Positions 46,535 to 55,357 of a stretch of DNA of 64,000 bases are shown in pieces. Source of the DNA: Solibacillus silvestris. GTDB taxonomy: Bacteria > Bacillota > Bacilli > Bacillales_A > Planococcaceae. The DNA lies in the NCBI GenBank assembly GCA_001586195.1, contig CP014609.1:2942501-3006500 (forward strand). The letters are read 5' to 3'. The position numbers and the translations under genes were made by a program. Every line of letters begins with the position of its first letter. The first letter of the stretch is position 1. The notes beneath the pieces are model-generated. The model was given only the letters and a program-made list of their open reading frames with translations. It had not been told where the DNA came from and ran no database searches.

Positions 46535-48505
46535 ATGTATATAAAAAAAATTGCCCTAGTTAATATAGGAGCATACAAAGGTTATAACAATTTTAATTTT
46601 GAAACTGAAAACGGTCGTAACGTTCTCCTCATTGGTGGGGAGAATGGTGCTGGTAAAACGACTCTCTTAAATGCCATTAAATTAGGTTTATTTGGCTCCT
46701 ATGGTTTTGGATATAAAACCGAAAACAATGAGTATTTTAAACATGTAGATAGTATCTTAAATAATAATGCAAAACGTGATCCAAGTAGCGATTACAGTAT
46801 TACTATTCAATTTTCTATTGTTGATAATTATAAAAACTTCGATTATGAATTAAAGCGTGAGTGGAAAATAACAGCAAACTCTCTTAAGGAACAGGTTTAT
46901 TTAACTGAAAATAAATCATTCTTAAATGAGCAAGAAATTGAACTATTTAATTCTAAGTTAAGAGAAATCATGCCTCCTCAGTTATTAGAGTTTTGCTTAT
47001 TTGATGGTGAAGAAATTGCTCGTATAGTAACACAAAATACACTATCACAATATATAAAGAAACTATCAAAAGTTGTTTTTAATTTGGATTTGTTTGAAAC
47101 ATTAGAGTTAGATTTAGATGGGTACTCAAAGCAACATATACTTCAAAATAAAATCGACTCAATAGAAAAAGACCTATTTGACGCCAATAACCTTGAAAAA
47201 GATTTAAGATCACAAATTGCCACTACAAATCGCGCTATAGAATATAAAGCAACTGAATTAAAAAATGTTAATGACACATATTTAGAAATCAAAAATACTT
47301 TTGAAAAATACGGTGGGCTTGTAAAACAAGAACGTGAAGAAATTTTAAAACAAATTGCAAATATTGAATCTGAACGAAAACATCGTTCTGAGAAAATTAA
47401 GCAATTTGTTTCAACTTTATTACCATTCTTTTTAATGCCTAAATTAATTATAAATACTCGTGAGCAAATCAAAAAAGAAGAATCAATGCAATTATCTCAA
47501 CAATTAGATGAAAAGCTCTCTAAAGATGTACTTTTCGACCTTTTAGCTAAAATGGAAATCGAAAGTTCTGAAGAAAAAGCTGAAACTATTAAATCAAGCT
47601 TAATTGCATTAATTAAACCCCATGATAGTAACGAAATGGTTCATGGTTCTTCATTTGCAGAATCTGTAAAAGTTGAACAAATTTATAACATTATAAAAAA
47701 AGATATGCCCCAAGAATATTTAGCTTTGTTAAAACAAAATCAAGATGACTTAAAGATTTTAAGACAATTACGTGACAAAGTAAATGTTCATGATAGTACA
47801 GATGAATTTAGTATAATAATTCAACAAATGGATGAACATAATGTCCAAATAATTAAACTTGAACAAGAGTTAGAAGCAGAAGAAAATATATTAAATTCGT
47901 TAAAAGGCGAACTTTCTATACTTCTTCAAAAAATTGATAAAATTAAATCTCAATTACATGGTTTTAATAAAGCTTCCGGCTCTTTACTTGAAGCCCAAAA
48001 GATTATTACTTTAAGTAGACGCTATAGGAAAATTCAAATTCAACTTAAATTAAGAGACGTCCAGATTGAAGCTACTAAGAATTTAAAAATGATGTTACGT
48101 AAACATGATTATATTTCTCTAATTCAGATTGATCCTGAAACATATGATGTTATTTTATTAGATGCACATCAAAATCCATTAGAAAAACGTACGCTTTCTG
48201 CAGGGGAAAAACAAATTTTATTACTTTCCATTATATGGGCTATTTTCAAATGTTCTGGTCGACAAGTGCCATTTATTTTTGATACACTTCTTGGCCGCTT
48301 AGATAAAACTCACAAAGCTAGTGTTTTAAAAACATTTATACCGAATTTCGGTAGACAGGCAATTATCCTAGCAACAGATAGTGAAATTGATGAAGAACAC
48401 TATAATATCCTATCTCCTGCTATTGTTCGTGAATACACATTGAACTTTGACCCAATTAGACAACAAACAAATATAAAAAAGGATTATTTTACTTTTACAA
48501 AATAA
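46535..48505 (+). CDS. dndD: DndD, SMC-like ATPase of phosphorothioation
   Basis: A 656-residue ATPase with Walker A GGENGAGKTTLL near 34-45, CLFDGEEIARI near 155, coiled coils, signature LSAGEKQIL near 554 and Walker B FIFDTLLGRLD near 580. It works with DndC and DndE in the modification complex. AGAGG precedes the ATG. A second DndD lies at 32142; this one is in the canonical operon, between dndC and dndE. Confidence 0.95.
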   Translation: MYIKKIALVNIGAYKGYNNFNFETENGRNVLLIGGENGAGKTTLLNAIKLGLFGSYGFGYKTENNEYFKHVDSILNNNAKRDPSSDYSITIQFSIVDNYKNFDYELKREWKITANSLKEQVYLTENKSFLNEQEIELFNSKLREIMPPQLLEFCLFDGEEIARIVTQNTLSQYIKKLSKVVFNLDLFETLELDLDGYSKQHILQNKIDSIEKDLFDANNLEKDLRSQIATTNRAIEYKATELKNVNDTYLEIKNTFEKYGGLVKQEREEILKQIANIESERKHRSEKIKQFVSTLLPFFLMPKLIINTREQIKKEESMQLSQQLDEKLSKDVLFDLLAKMEIESSEEKAETIKSSLIALIKPHDSNEMVHGSSFAESVKVEQIYNIIKKDMPQEYLALLKQNQDDLKILRQLRDKVNVHDSTDEFSIIIQQMDEHNVQIIKLEQELEAEENILNSLKGELSILLQKIDKIKSQLHGFNKASGSLLEAQKIITLSRRYRKIQIQLKLRDVQIEATKNLKMMLRKHDYISLIQIDPETYDVILLDAHQNPLEKRTLSAGEKQILLLSIIWAIFKCSGRQVPFIFDTLLGRLDKTHKASVLKTFIPNFGRQAIILATDSEIDEEHYNILSPAIVREYTLNFDPIRQQTNIKKDYFTFTK

Positions 48506-48519
48506 ACGGAGATTAAAAT

Positions 48520-48891
48520 ATGAACTTTAGATTAAAAACTTCAAAAGGAACTGAAGAAATATTAAAATCACTTCAAAACTCTACTGGTCTTACATGGAAC
48601 ATTCTTTCTCGAATTGCAGTTGCTATGTCCCTAAATGATCCAACTATACCAGCAGAAGTTCCAGATACTTCTGGAATAGAAATTCATCGAAACACAATGA
48701 CAGGTGAACATGATTATGTATATAAAGCAATCATTAGGCAACATGCAGGATACCATGTACCAGAAGAAGAATACTTTCCTGATTTATTCAACCGGCATAT
48801 CGAAAGAGGTATTCGAATGTTGGAAGGTGAATATAAATTATTTGGTAATTATGATAAATTACTTACGAACCTATTAAAAACCGGAAACTAG
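48520..48891 (+). CDS. dndE: DndE, DNA-binding subunit of phosphorothioation
   Basis: A 123-residue DndE protein: FRLKTSKGTEEILKSLQNST at the start, WNILSRIAVAMSLNDP next, and FNRHIERGIRMLEGEY near the end. DndE forms a tetramer that binds nicked double-stranded DNA. CGGAG lies nine bases before the ATG. It is followed directly by dndA. Confidence 0.93.
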   Translation: MNFRLKTSKGTEEILKSLQNSTGLTWNILSRIAVAMSLNDPTIPAEVPDTSGIEIHRNTMTGEHDYVYKAIIRQHAGYHVPEEEYFPDLFNRHIERGIRMLEGEYKLFGNYDKLLTNLLKTGN

Positions 48892-48900
48892 GTGATCTCT

Positions 48901-50019
48901 TTGTTATATTTAGATAACTCAGCTACTACCCCAATCCATCCAGAAGTAAAAGATGCAATGCTACCTTTCTTATTAGAAGAGTTCGGCAATCCTTCTAGTA
49001 AATATTATGATCTAGCAGCTTACGCAAAAGATGCTGTTAAAATTGCACGACAAAATGTAGCAAAACTTATTGATTGTCGACCTGATGAAATTATTTTTAC
49101 AAGTGGATCAACTGAAAGTAATAACTTTATTATTAAGGGCATTACAGATCAGCGTAAAAATAAAGGTAAGCATATTATCACAACGAATATTGAACATCCT
49201 TCTGTTCTTGAAGTATGTAAATACTTAGAAAGCATTGGATTCAATTTGACTGTTTTAGAAGCTAATCAAAATGGAGTAATTACAATAGAACAATTTTCTA
49301 ATGCTGTAACTCCTGAAACGATCTTTGCATCTATTCAATGGGGTAATAATGAAATTGGTTCATTAAATCCAATTATAGAAATTTCAAAAATTTGTATTGA
49401 ACATGATATTTTTCTACATTCAGATGCAACACAGGTTATAGGAAAACGATTAATTTCTTTAGATAATTTACCTGGTTTAAGTGCTATATCAATTTCCGCG
49501 CATAAGTTTTTTGGACCAAAAGGTGTTGGTGCAACATTCTTAAGGAAAGATCAATATAATCTCTTCCCTCCTATTACACCTCTACTTCATGGGGGCGGTC
49601 AGGAAGAAGGTTTACGAAGCGGTACTTTAGCAGTTCATAATATTGTAGGTTTAGGTAAAGCCAGTGAAATAGCTTCACAGCGACAAAATAAAAACATAAA
49701 AAAATTAAATGAATTAGAGCAACATTTAATTGAGATTTTAAATTCTAAGTTTGGAACCAATATTAAATATAATCATTCAAGTGAGAATAAAATTCCTGGT
49801 ATCATTAATGTTCAATTCATCGGGATAAATAATGAAATCTTAGTCAAAAAGTTAGCTCCAGTGATCGCTGTATCTACAGGATCGGCATGTAGTTCTTCTA
49901 AACCATCACATGTATTAGCAGCAATTGGTTTATCACTTAATGAAATCAGACAGACAATCCGAATCTCTTTATCGCCGTATATAGAAAAAGAAGATTTGAA
50001 TATTTTCAATAATTTGTAA
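48901..50019 (+). CDS. dndA: DndA, cysteine desulphurase
   Basis: A 372-residue NifS/IscS-like PLP enzyme supplying sulphur to DndC. LYLDNSATTPIHPEV opens it, the PLP lysine is in SAHKFFGPKG near 202, and the catalytic Cys in STGSACSSSKP near 330. Starts at GTG 48892 and TTG 48901 are both possible; AGGTG fits the TTG better. Unlike Streptomyces, dndA is last in the operon here. Confidence 0.93.
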   Translation: MLYLDNSATTPIHPEVKDAMLPFLLEEFGNPSSKYYDLAAYAKDAVKIARQNVAKLIDCRPDEIIFTSGSTESNNFIIKGITDQRKNKGKHIITTNIEHPSVLEVCKYLESIGFNLTVLEANQNGVITIEQFSNAVTPETIFASIQWGNNEIGSLNPIIEISKICIEHDIFLHSDATQVIGKRLISLDNLPGLSAISISAHKFFGPKGVGATFLRKDQYNLFPPITPLLHGGGQEEGLRSGTLAVHNIVGLGKASEIASQRQNKNIKKLNELEQHLIEILNSKFGTNIKYNHSSENKIPGIINVQFIGINNEILVKKLAPVIAVSTGSACSSSKPSHVLAAIGLSLNEIRQTIRISLSPYIEKEDLNIFNNL

Positions 50020-50066
50020 CTGAACGAATGTAAATAATTAAATACCACTCAGACTGCTAAAAGCTA

Positions 50067-50104
50067 AAAGGATTGATTCTGGTTTAATACCAAAATCAAT
50101 CCTC
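50067..50104. repeat. 38-bp hairpin, right copy (possible dndA terminator)
   Basis: AAAGGATTGATTCTGG...CCAAAATCAATCCTC folds as a stem of about nine pairs after dndA. No T-run follows, so termination is uncertain. It matches the hairpin at 31649. Confidence 0.6.
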
Positions 50105-50200
50105 TATGCTGCTTATGCTTATAATATAAGTATAATTTTTGGGGTTACTTCATTTTTAGGGGTACTATTTCTAAAATTTCCACCTGGAATTTTTATTATA

Positions 50201-52279
50201 TTATTTTTTACTTCCAACAATTTCTGTTAATAACAATTCTCTGACCTTATTTTCTACTTTTTTGTATACATCACGTATATATTGATCTTTTTTAAAACTA
50301 TTAATTTGCCATATATCTATTTTGTCAACACCTTTATTTTCTAAAGCCAACTGCCATTCTCCACTAATTTCGTCAATCAGAGCTATATAATTACTAAAAT
50401 TCAGCATTTGCTCTACGTCTGAACTTGTATATTTCCAATTAGTAAAATCCTTTTTCAAAGAATTAGAATTAAGAAGAGAGTTTATTATTATATATATAAA
50501 TAAATATTTATTATAAAGATTGAACTTTTTCTTTGAAGTACCTGTTGATTTTTGATTAAACTCATATCTAAGTTGCTGTTTACCAATCTGTTCGTAAAGT
50601 TTCATAGCAAAATTTACAAATTTGTACTTTTGCTCAAATATTTTTTTATCAATTAGTATATTATAATCAGAGAATTGTTCCTCATCATTATCAAATAAAG
50701 ATATATCTTTTGAATTTGGGAACAAATTCTCATTTTTAAAATTATCTCCGGCTTTATTTAACTGTAGTAAAGTTTTTATTCCAGAAGACATTGCTTTTCC
50801 TGGTTCATCATCTAATATAGCAAGCATAATTCTAGGTAATATATCTAAAGTATAACGGTAATTATTAATTGATGAGGCGTCCCCTTTTCTAACAATACTA
50901 AAAACAAATTCTCTCAAATCCATTGAATCATTTTTCTCATTACCTCTTAATTCATATACTTCATTTCTAAACATGTTAATTCCTGATATAACAGGTAAAG
51001 TGTATGCTAAATCAACTGGGCCAACTGGTTTTTGTCTGTTAAGAGATACTGTTATTGAATTGATTTTCTTCTCAACATCTTTACTCTCACTGTTTATTTC
51101 CACAACTTTTAACATTACATAAGCTTCATTTATAGCTCTTTCAAAGTCATCTTCACGTTCCTTATATTTCTTTTCAAACTCCGATAAGATTTCTTTATTA
51201 TTTTTTTCAACATACTTTTTTAAGGCATTATTAAAATCTCTTCTTATAAAGAATTTAGCTGCTGAATTAATTGTTTGTGCCCCATTAATAACCGTAACTC
51301 CAATTTTCTTTTCATTTTCAGGATCTATTATCTCAATATAATTATTGTAATTAGAGGTTACAGTATCTTCTGAAACTAACATTGTTACTCCATTATTTAA
51401 ATACCAAAATTCTTTAGGATTTGTAAGTAAAGTTTCCATAATGGCAGTATCCACACCCATTAAATTTTCAATTCCTAACCTAATATTTTTCAAAAATAAT
51501 TTTTTGCCTTTACTATTATATAATTCAAATAAGTCGTATAACCTTGCTGAGTATACAAAGCCCATCATTTTTGGATTTTCAATTTTTTTAGCTGGAGTAG
51601 CGAAGGATCTACTTAATACGTTAATACTGTTAATACTATTAGAATCATTAATTGTATAAAAATCATAGATTATTTCTATTTTTGATATTCTTAACATGTT
51701 TACTTTTTTTTCTATATTTTGTTTTCCTAATAAATTCTCCAAAAAATTATCTAAAGAATTAATAATTTTTTTTATCTCTTTTAATATAGACTTTTTTAAA
51801 CTTTCTATTTTAAATTTTTTATCAGTATACTCTAATATTTCTTCAGCTAACAAACTTTTACTCATAGAATCGGAAATTATGATAAATTTGAAATTACTAT
51901 TTGTTAATTTATTATGTAAACTTTGAACTAGATATTGAGCATCATAATCACTGTCTTCAATTTCTGTTTGAATATAGGTCAGAATATTTTCTTCAAACTT
52001 TTTTATTAATAAATTTATTAGTATCTCTTTATCATAAAAATCTTTGACTTGATTATTTATTTTTATAAAATATAAAATATCATGTCCATTTTCTTCGAAA
52101 TTTTCTAATTCAAACAAATCAAATTTCAAATCATAATTCGACAAAATAGTAAAATCATCCGAATCATTTCTAACAATTCTACTAGCTAACTCTTCATTAA
52201 TAGCTAATGATTCATAACCTATATCTTGGACATGATAGTTCACTGTTTCTAAAACTGTTCGCAAGTATTCATTTATCAT
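50201..52279 (-). CDS. AIPR-family (abortive infection) protein
   Basis: A 692-residue protein. The AIPR core is clear: FWYLNNGVTMLVSEDT near 290, followed by the acidic spacer and VTVINGAQTINSAAKFF near 328-345, then a long helical C-terminus. AIPR proteins were linked to abortive phage infection. It starts one base after the FRG gene stop, with GGGGAT overlapping that gene's end, so the two are co-translated. It converges with the dnd operon across a 180-base gap. Mechanism unknown. Confidence 0.85.
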   Translation of the reverse strand: MINEYLRTVLETVNYHVQDIGYESLAINEELASRIVRNDSDDFTILSNYDLKFDLFELENFEENGHDILYFIKINNQVKDFYDKEILINLLIKKFEENILTYIQTEIEDSDYDAQYLVQSLHNKLTNSNFKFIIISDSMSKSLLAEEILEYTDKKFKIESLKKSILKEIKKIINSLDNFLENLLGKQNIEKKVNMLRISKIEIIYDFYTINDSNSINSINVLSRSFATPAKKIENPKMMGFVYSARLYDLFELYNSKGKKLFLKNIRLGIENLMGVDTAIMETLLTNPKEFWYLNNGVTMLVSEDTVTSNYNNYIEIIDPENEKKIGVTVINGAQTINSAAKFFIRRDFNNALKKYVEKNNKEILSEFEKKYKEREDDFERAINEAYVMLKVVEINSESKDVEKKINSITVSLNRQKPVGPVDLAYTLPVISGINMFRNEVYELRGNEKNDSMDLREFVFSIVRKGDASSINNYRYTLDILPRIMLAILDDEPGKAMSSGIKTLLQLNKAGDNFKNENLFPNSKDISLFDNDEEQFSDYNILIDKKIFEQKYKFVNFAMKLYEQIGKQQLRYEFNQKSTGTSKKKFNLYNKYLFIYIIINSLLNSNSLKKDFTNWKYTSSDVEQMLNFSNYIALIDEISGEWQLALENKGVDKIDIWQINSFKKDQYIRDVYKKVENKVRELLLTEIVGSKK

Positions 52280-52280
52280 C

Positions 52281-53396
52281 TTAATAATCCCCTTTAATTT
52301 GCTTAAGTAAGCTAAAACTTATATTTGAAGAAATTAGGATATAATTTAGTAATTCTATTTCAGAACTAATATACTCATCCAATCTGCTTTCAAATTCAAT
52401 AATTAATTCTCTCTCTTCTTTAGTAAACATCCCTAACGACCTTTTTGACATTTCTAAATCTAAATATATATTTTTCAAATATCCTTCAATGGTTTTAATA
52501 TATTCTATTATTTCTATATTACAAAATTTATCTACTTTATTAACTAACTCATTCTTCAAAAAAAGGTATTGTTTTTTAAATTTCAGAAACATTTCTTCAA
52601 GTTCACTTTTTAAATTTATCTGTGAACTTTGTGAGTATATACTTGTAGAGTTTATAAATGGTTCTACTAAATTATTTGATTCAGGGTAAACATATGCATT
52701 TGAAATATTAAATAACTCCAATAGTTCTTTTCTGATTCGTTCTTTAGCATCACCCGCAATAATAATATTATTCATTATATAATTGGGTAAAGATCTAAAT
52801 TCATTACCACAAAATAATATAAATCCACCTTGTTGTGCTCTTATACGATCATTTTTGCTGTAGAAGTCTAACATTTTAAAATGATTAGAGAATATTGGCA
52901 GCTTATTATAAATTGAATCGGGGTTCAGTAATTCTTTATAATAAAATGTCTCAAGTTGTTCAGAAGATGGTAAATACATATTCTCTACTTCTAATAGTAT
53001 TACTACCCCATTTTTATCATCATATTTCTTTCTATCTTCATTATAAAATGGAGTGACAGCAAAGTGTAATGCTATTAAGCAATTATATGTAATATCTAAT
53101 AATCTACTTGGAAAACCCCCATGTTGAGCCTCAATTGCAGTTAACAGATACTCATTTTTATTATCCAACCCCTCTGACCTAACCTTTTCTAAAACATTTA
53201 TTTCAAAATTAGAATGTGAGTATTTAAGTGGATTTCTATAAATATTAGGCATACAGGTAGTAGAATAATGTCTTGGTTCACCTCTAAAAACATACTTTTT
53301 TCCCGATTGGGTTATTTTTTTTACTTCTTTTAAATACCCTTCAATGGAATAAACAGTAGTTCCGCTTTTTTCTTTTAACATATCGCTCTGGATCAT
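52281..53396 (-). CDS. FRG-domain protein
   Basis: A 371-residue protein with the FRG domain at about 35-130: YVFRGEPRHYSTTCMPNIYR and then AIEAQHGGFPSRLLDITYNC with LIALHFAV. The remainder is helical. FRG proteins are common in phage-defence neighbourhoods; their activity is unsettled. AAGGAG lies about ten bases before the ATG; a TTG three bases earlier is also possible. First gene of the pair with AIPR. Confidence 0.85.
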   Translation of the reverse strand: MIQSDMLKEKSGTTVYSIEGYLKEVKKITQSGKKYVFRGEPRHYSTTCMPNIYRNPLKYSHSNFEINVLEKVRSEGLDNKNEYLLTAIEAQHGGFPSRLLDITYNCLIALHFAVTPFYNEDRKKYDDKNGVVILLEVENMYLPSSEQLETFYYKELLNPDSIYNKLPIFSNHFKMLDFYSKNDRIRAQQGGFILFCGNEFRSLPNYIMNNIIIAGDAKERIRKELLELFNISNAYVYPESNNLVEPFINSTSIYSQSSQINLKSELEEMFLKFKKQYLFLKNELVNKVDKFCNIEIIEYIKTIEGYLKNIYLDLEMSKRSLGMFTKEERELIIEFESRLDEYISSEIELLNYILISSNISFSLLKQIKGDY

Positions 53397-53675
53397 CAAT
53401 CTTTATCTCCTTTGGAATCAATAATAACTACATAAAAAAATACGTATTATTATCTATGTGTAAACAATATATCTTCCTTTCAAATTAGATACATACTTAT
53501 TTTAGAAATCTATTAAATGATTCTTTTAACCTTTATTTTGTTCTAACTTAAATATATTACTTTAACAGGAAATAAAAAACAAATTTTACATCTAAAATAG
53601 TTTGTCTTAATCAATTAATACCTAAAAATTATTATAGAAGTCATTATATTCATTGAAACTCAATGAAAAAGAAAA
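53397..53675. other. AT-rich gap between the FRG gene and ssrA
   Basis: Promoter region of the FRG/AIPR pair by position; no gene, repeat or clear site is seen. Confidence 0.5.
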
Positions 53676-53712
53676 AGTGCCAAAATCCTTGATAATAAAG
53701 GATTTTGACACT
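53676..53712 (-). terminator. Terminator of ssrA
   Basis: AGTGCCAAAATCCTT pairs with AAGGATTTTGACACT (one G-T type mismatch) and five T follow on the minus strand, 28 bases beyond the tmRNA end. Confidence 0.85.
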
Positions 53713-53736
53713 CATTGAATTCCTATGAAATTCATT

Positions 53737-53751
53737 ATATGGAGACGGTGG
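53737..53751. repeat. Attachment site at the tmRNA 3' end
   Basis: ATATGGAGACGGTGG overlaps the last bases of ssrA and matches the site at 27746 in 14 of 15 positions. Confidence 0.6.
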
Positions 53752-54093
53752 GAGTCGAACCCACGTCCAGAAGCTCCAATACGCCGGCTTCTACGCGTGT
53801 AGTTTGTCTACTTGCAATTCGCGAGTTCTTATGCCGACAAACAGGCGTCCGAATCGCTAACCTGGAAATCTCTTACCGTTGACTCAGGTGGTGCCAACGA
53901 TCGTATCCCACTTAAGTTGAACCCAGCGTAGTCTACATGGGCGATAGACAGGCTGAGTGCTACGCGCTATTAAGCTGCGAAAGCGAAGTTTTGTTGTTTG
54001 CCAGTTATTATATAACTTCCGTTGTTGACGAAGACGAGACCTCCGACGCGCGACCAGAGCTTGAACCACCCCTGTCGAATCCGTAACGTCCCC
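53740..54093 (-). ncRNA. ssrA: tmRNA (ssrA)
   Basis: On the minus strand the RNA starts GGGGACGTTACGGATTCGAC and ends GGTTCGACTCCCACCGTCTC plus CA; the ends pair as the tRNA-like acceptor (GGGGACG with CGTCTCC). The tag frame reads GKQQNFAFAA before two stops (TAATAG). The terminal CCA is not encoded: CATATAATG follows, which places the island junction at the discriminator. tmRNA with SmpB rescues stalled ribosomes. Confidence 0.97.
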
Positions 54094-54253
54094 GAGTAGT
54101 AGTAAACCCGAGTTAAGTTCGGAAAAGAGCTAAATGCTCTTTAAAAACGTGTATCGTATGAGTAGATACACACTGGCTAGTACAGTCAATTATATGACAA
54201 ACCGGCTGAGCTTGCAAGTAAATCTGCTTCTCTCGTACACTGCCAATATTTTC

Positions 54254-54631
54254 TTACCCTTGTTTATGCAGCTGGTTGCGGTAGTCTACCGGTGTGACAC
54301 CGTGAAATCGCTTGAACAGTTGCGTAAATTCAAAGTAACCGTTCATGCCAATCATTTTTGAAATTTCCTTGAAGTCCATTTCCGTATCTTCCAGTAACCC
54401 TTCCGCTTTGTGTAAACGAACTTTCGTAATATATTCATTTACCGGCATCCCGACTTGCTGCTGGAAAATCATATTATAATTCGGATACTCGTCGGCAATT
54501 ATTTCTTCGACTAATGCTAAACAATACCCATGTACACTATACTTTTCAACTAAAATCACAACTTTATCAACCAGTTCTGCGTTGCGTAATCCATTCACTT
54601 GTGGAAATCCCCCTACGTATGCTAATGCCAT
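54254..54631 (-). CDS. AraC-type DNA-binding protein without a sensor domain
   Basis: A 125-residue protein that is almost only an AraC helix-turn-helix pair: FQQQVGMPVNEYITKVRLHKAEGLL-type first unit (quoted in part) and MNGYFEFTQLFKRFHGVTP for the second. The first 35 residues are not a ligand domain. The ATG has a weak site (GGGGTGTTTT). It lies between ssrA and smpB, after the smpB terminator. Target unknown. Confidence 0.75.
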   Translation of the reverse strand: MALAYVGGFPQVNGLRNAELVDKVVILVEKYSVHGYCLALVEEIIADEYPNYNMIFQQQVGMPVNEYITKVRLHKAEGLLEDTEMDFKEISKMIGMNGYFEFTQLFKRFHGVTPVDYRNQLHKQG

Positions 54632-54734
54632 TGACTAAAACACCCCATCATTTGATATCCCATCCTCACTTTTACTCCATTTTAAATTTGTACCCCCTAT
54701 TTCTAGATTAAAAACCACTTTTTTTGCCCGAAAA

Positions 54735-54780
54735 AAAGAGATGTGTAAAATATAAACAAATTCGTTTCACACATCTCTTT
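54735..54780 (-). terminator. Terminator after smpB
   Basis: AAAGAGATGTGT pairs with ACACATCTCTTT across about 20 bases; seven T follow on the minus strand. Confidence 0.85.
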
Positions 54781-54822
54781 TGATCAATCTATAAATTCCG
54801 TTTAAAACAACGGATTTTTCAC

Positions 54823-55287
54823 TTACTGCTGGCGGTCCTTGAAAGCACGTTCCATATCACGCTTCGCTTCTTTTTTCTTCATATCATGACGTTTATCGTA
54901 ATCTTTCTTACCTTTTGCAAGACCGATTAGTAACTTCGCATAGCCGTCTTTAATATACATTTTCAGTGGAACAATCGTATAGCCGTCACGCTTTACGGCA
55001 CCAATTAATTCGCTGATTTGTTTTTTATGTAAGAGCAGCTTGCGTTCGCGTAATGGGTCATGATTGTAGCGGTTCCCTTGATCGAATGGCGAAATATGCA
55101 TATTTTTCACCCATGCTTCTCCGCCCATCACACTAATATACGCTTCCTTCAGCTGGACACGGGCACCACGTACGGATTTGATCTCCGTTCCTGTCAGTAC
55201 CAACCCGGCTTCAATTGTTTCTTCTATGAAGTAGTCATGGCTCGCTTTTTTGTTTTGAGCTAAAACTTTACCTGCGCCTTTTGCCAT
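54823..55287 (-). CDS. smpB: SsrA-binding protein SmpB
   Basis: A 154-residue SmpB that carries tmRNA to stalled ribosomes. Seen: [20 protein letters not shown] at the start, [20 protein letters not shown], and the basic C-terminal tail [26 protein letters not shown] precedes the ATG. It follows rnr by 70 bases and lies close to ssrA, the usual Bacillales order. Confidence 0.97.
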   Translation of the reverse strand: MAKGAGKVLAQNKKASHDYFIEETIEAGLVLTGTEIKSVRGARVQLKEAYISVMGGEAWVKNMHISPFDQGNRYNHDPLRERKLLLHKKQISELIGAVKRDGYTIVPLKMYIKDGYAKLLIGLAKGKKDYDKRHDMKKKEAKRDMERAFKDRQQ

Positions 55288-55357
55288 TCGCTTTACACCT
55301 CTATTTTAAAGGAAATGTAGCTATGATGCCGAAATTGCATCATAGCTTCACACCTTA

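Noticed and set aside
53884-54069. 61-residue frame on the minus strand rich in Arg
   Set aside because: It lies wholly inside the tmRNA gene.
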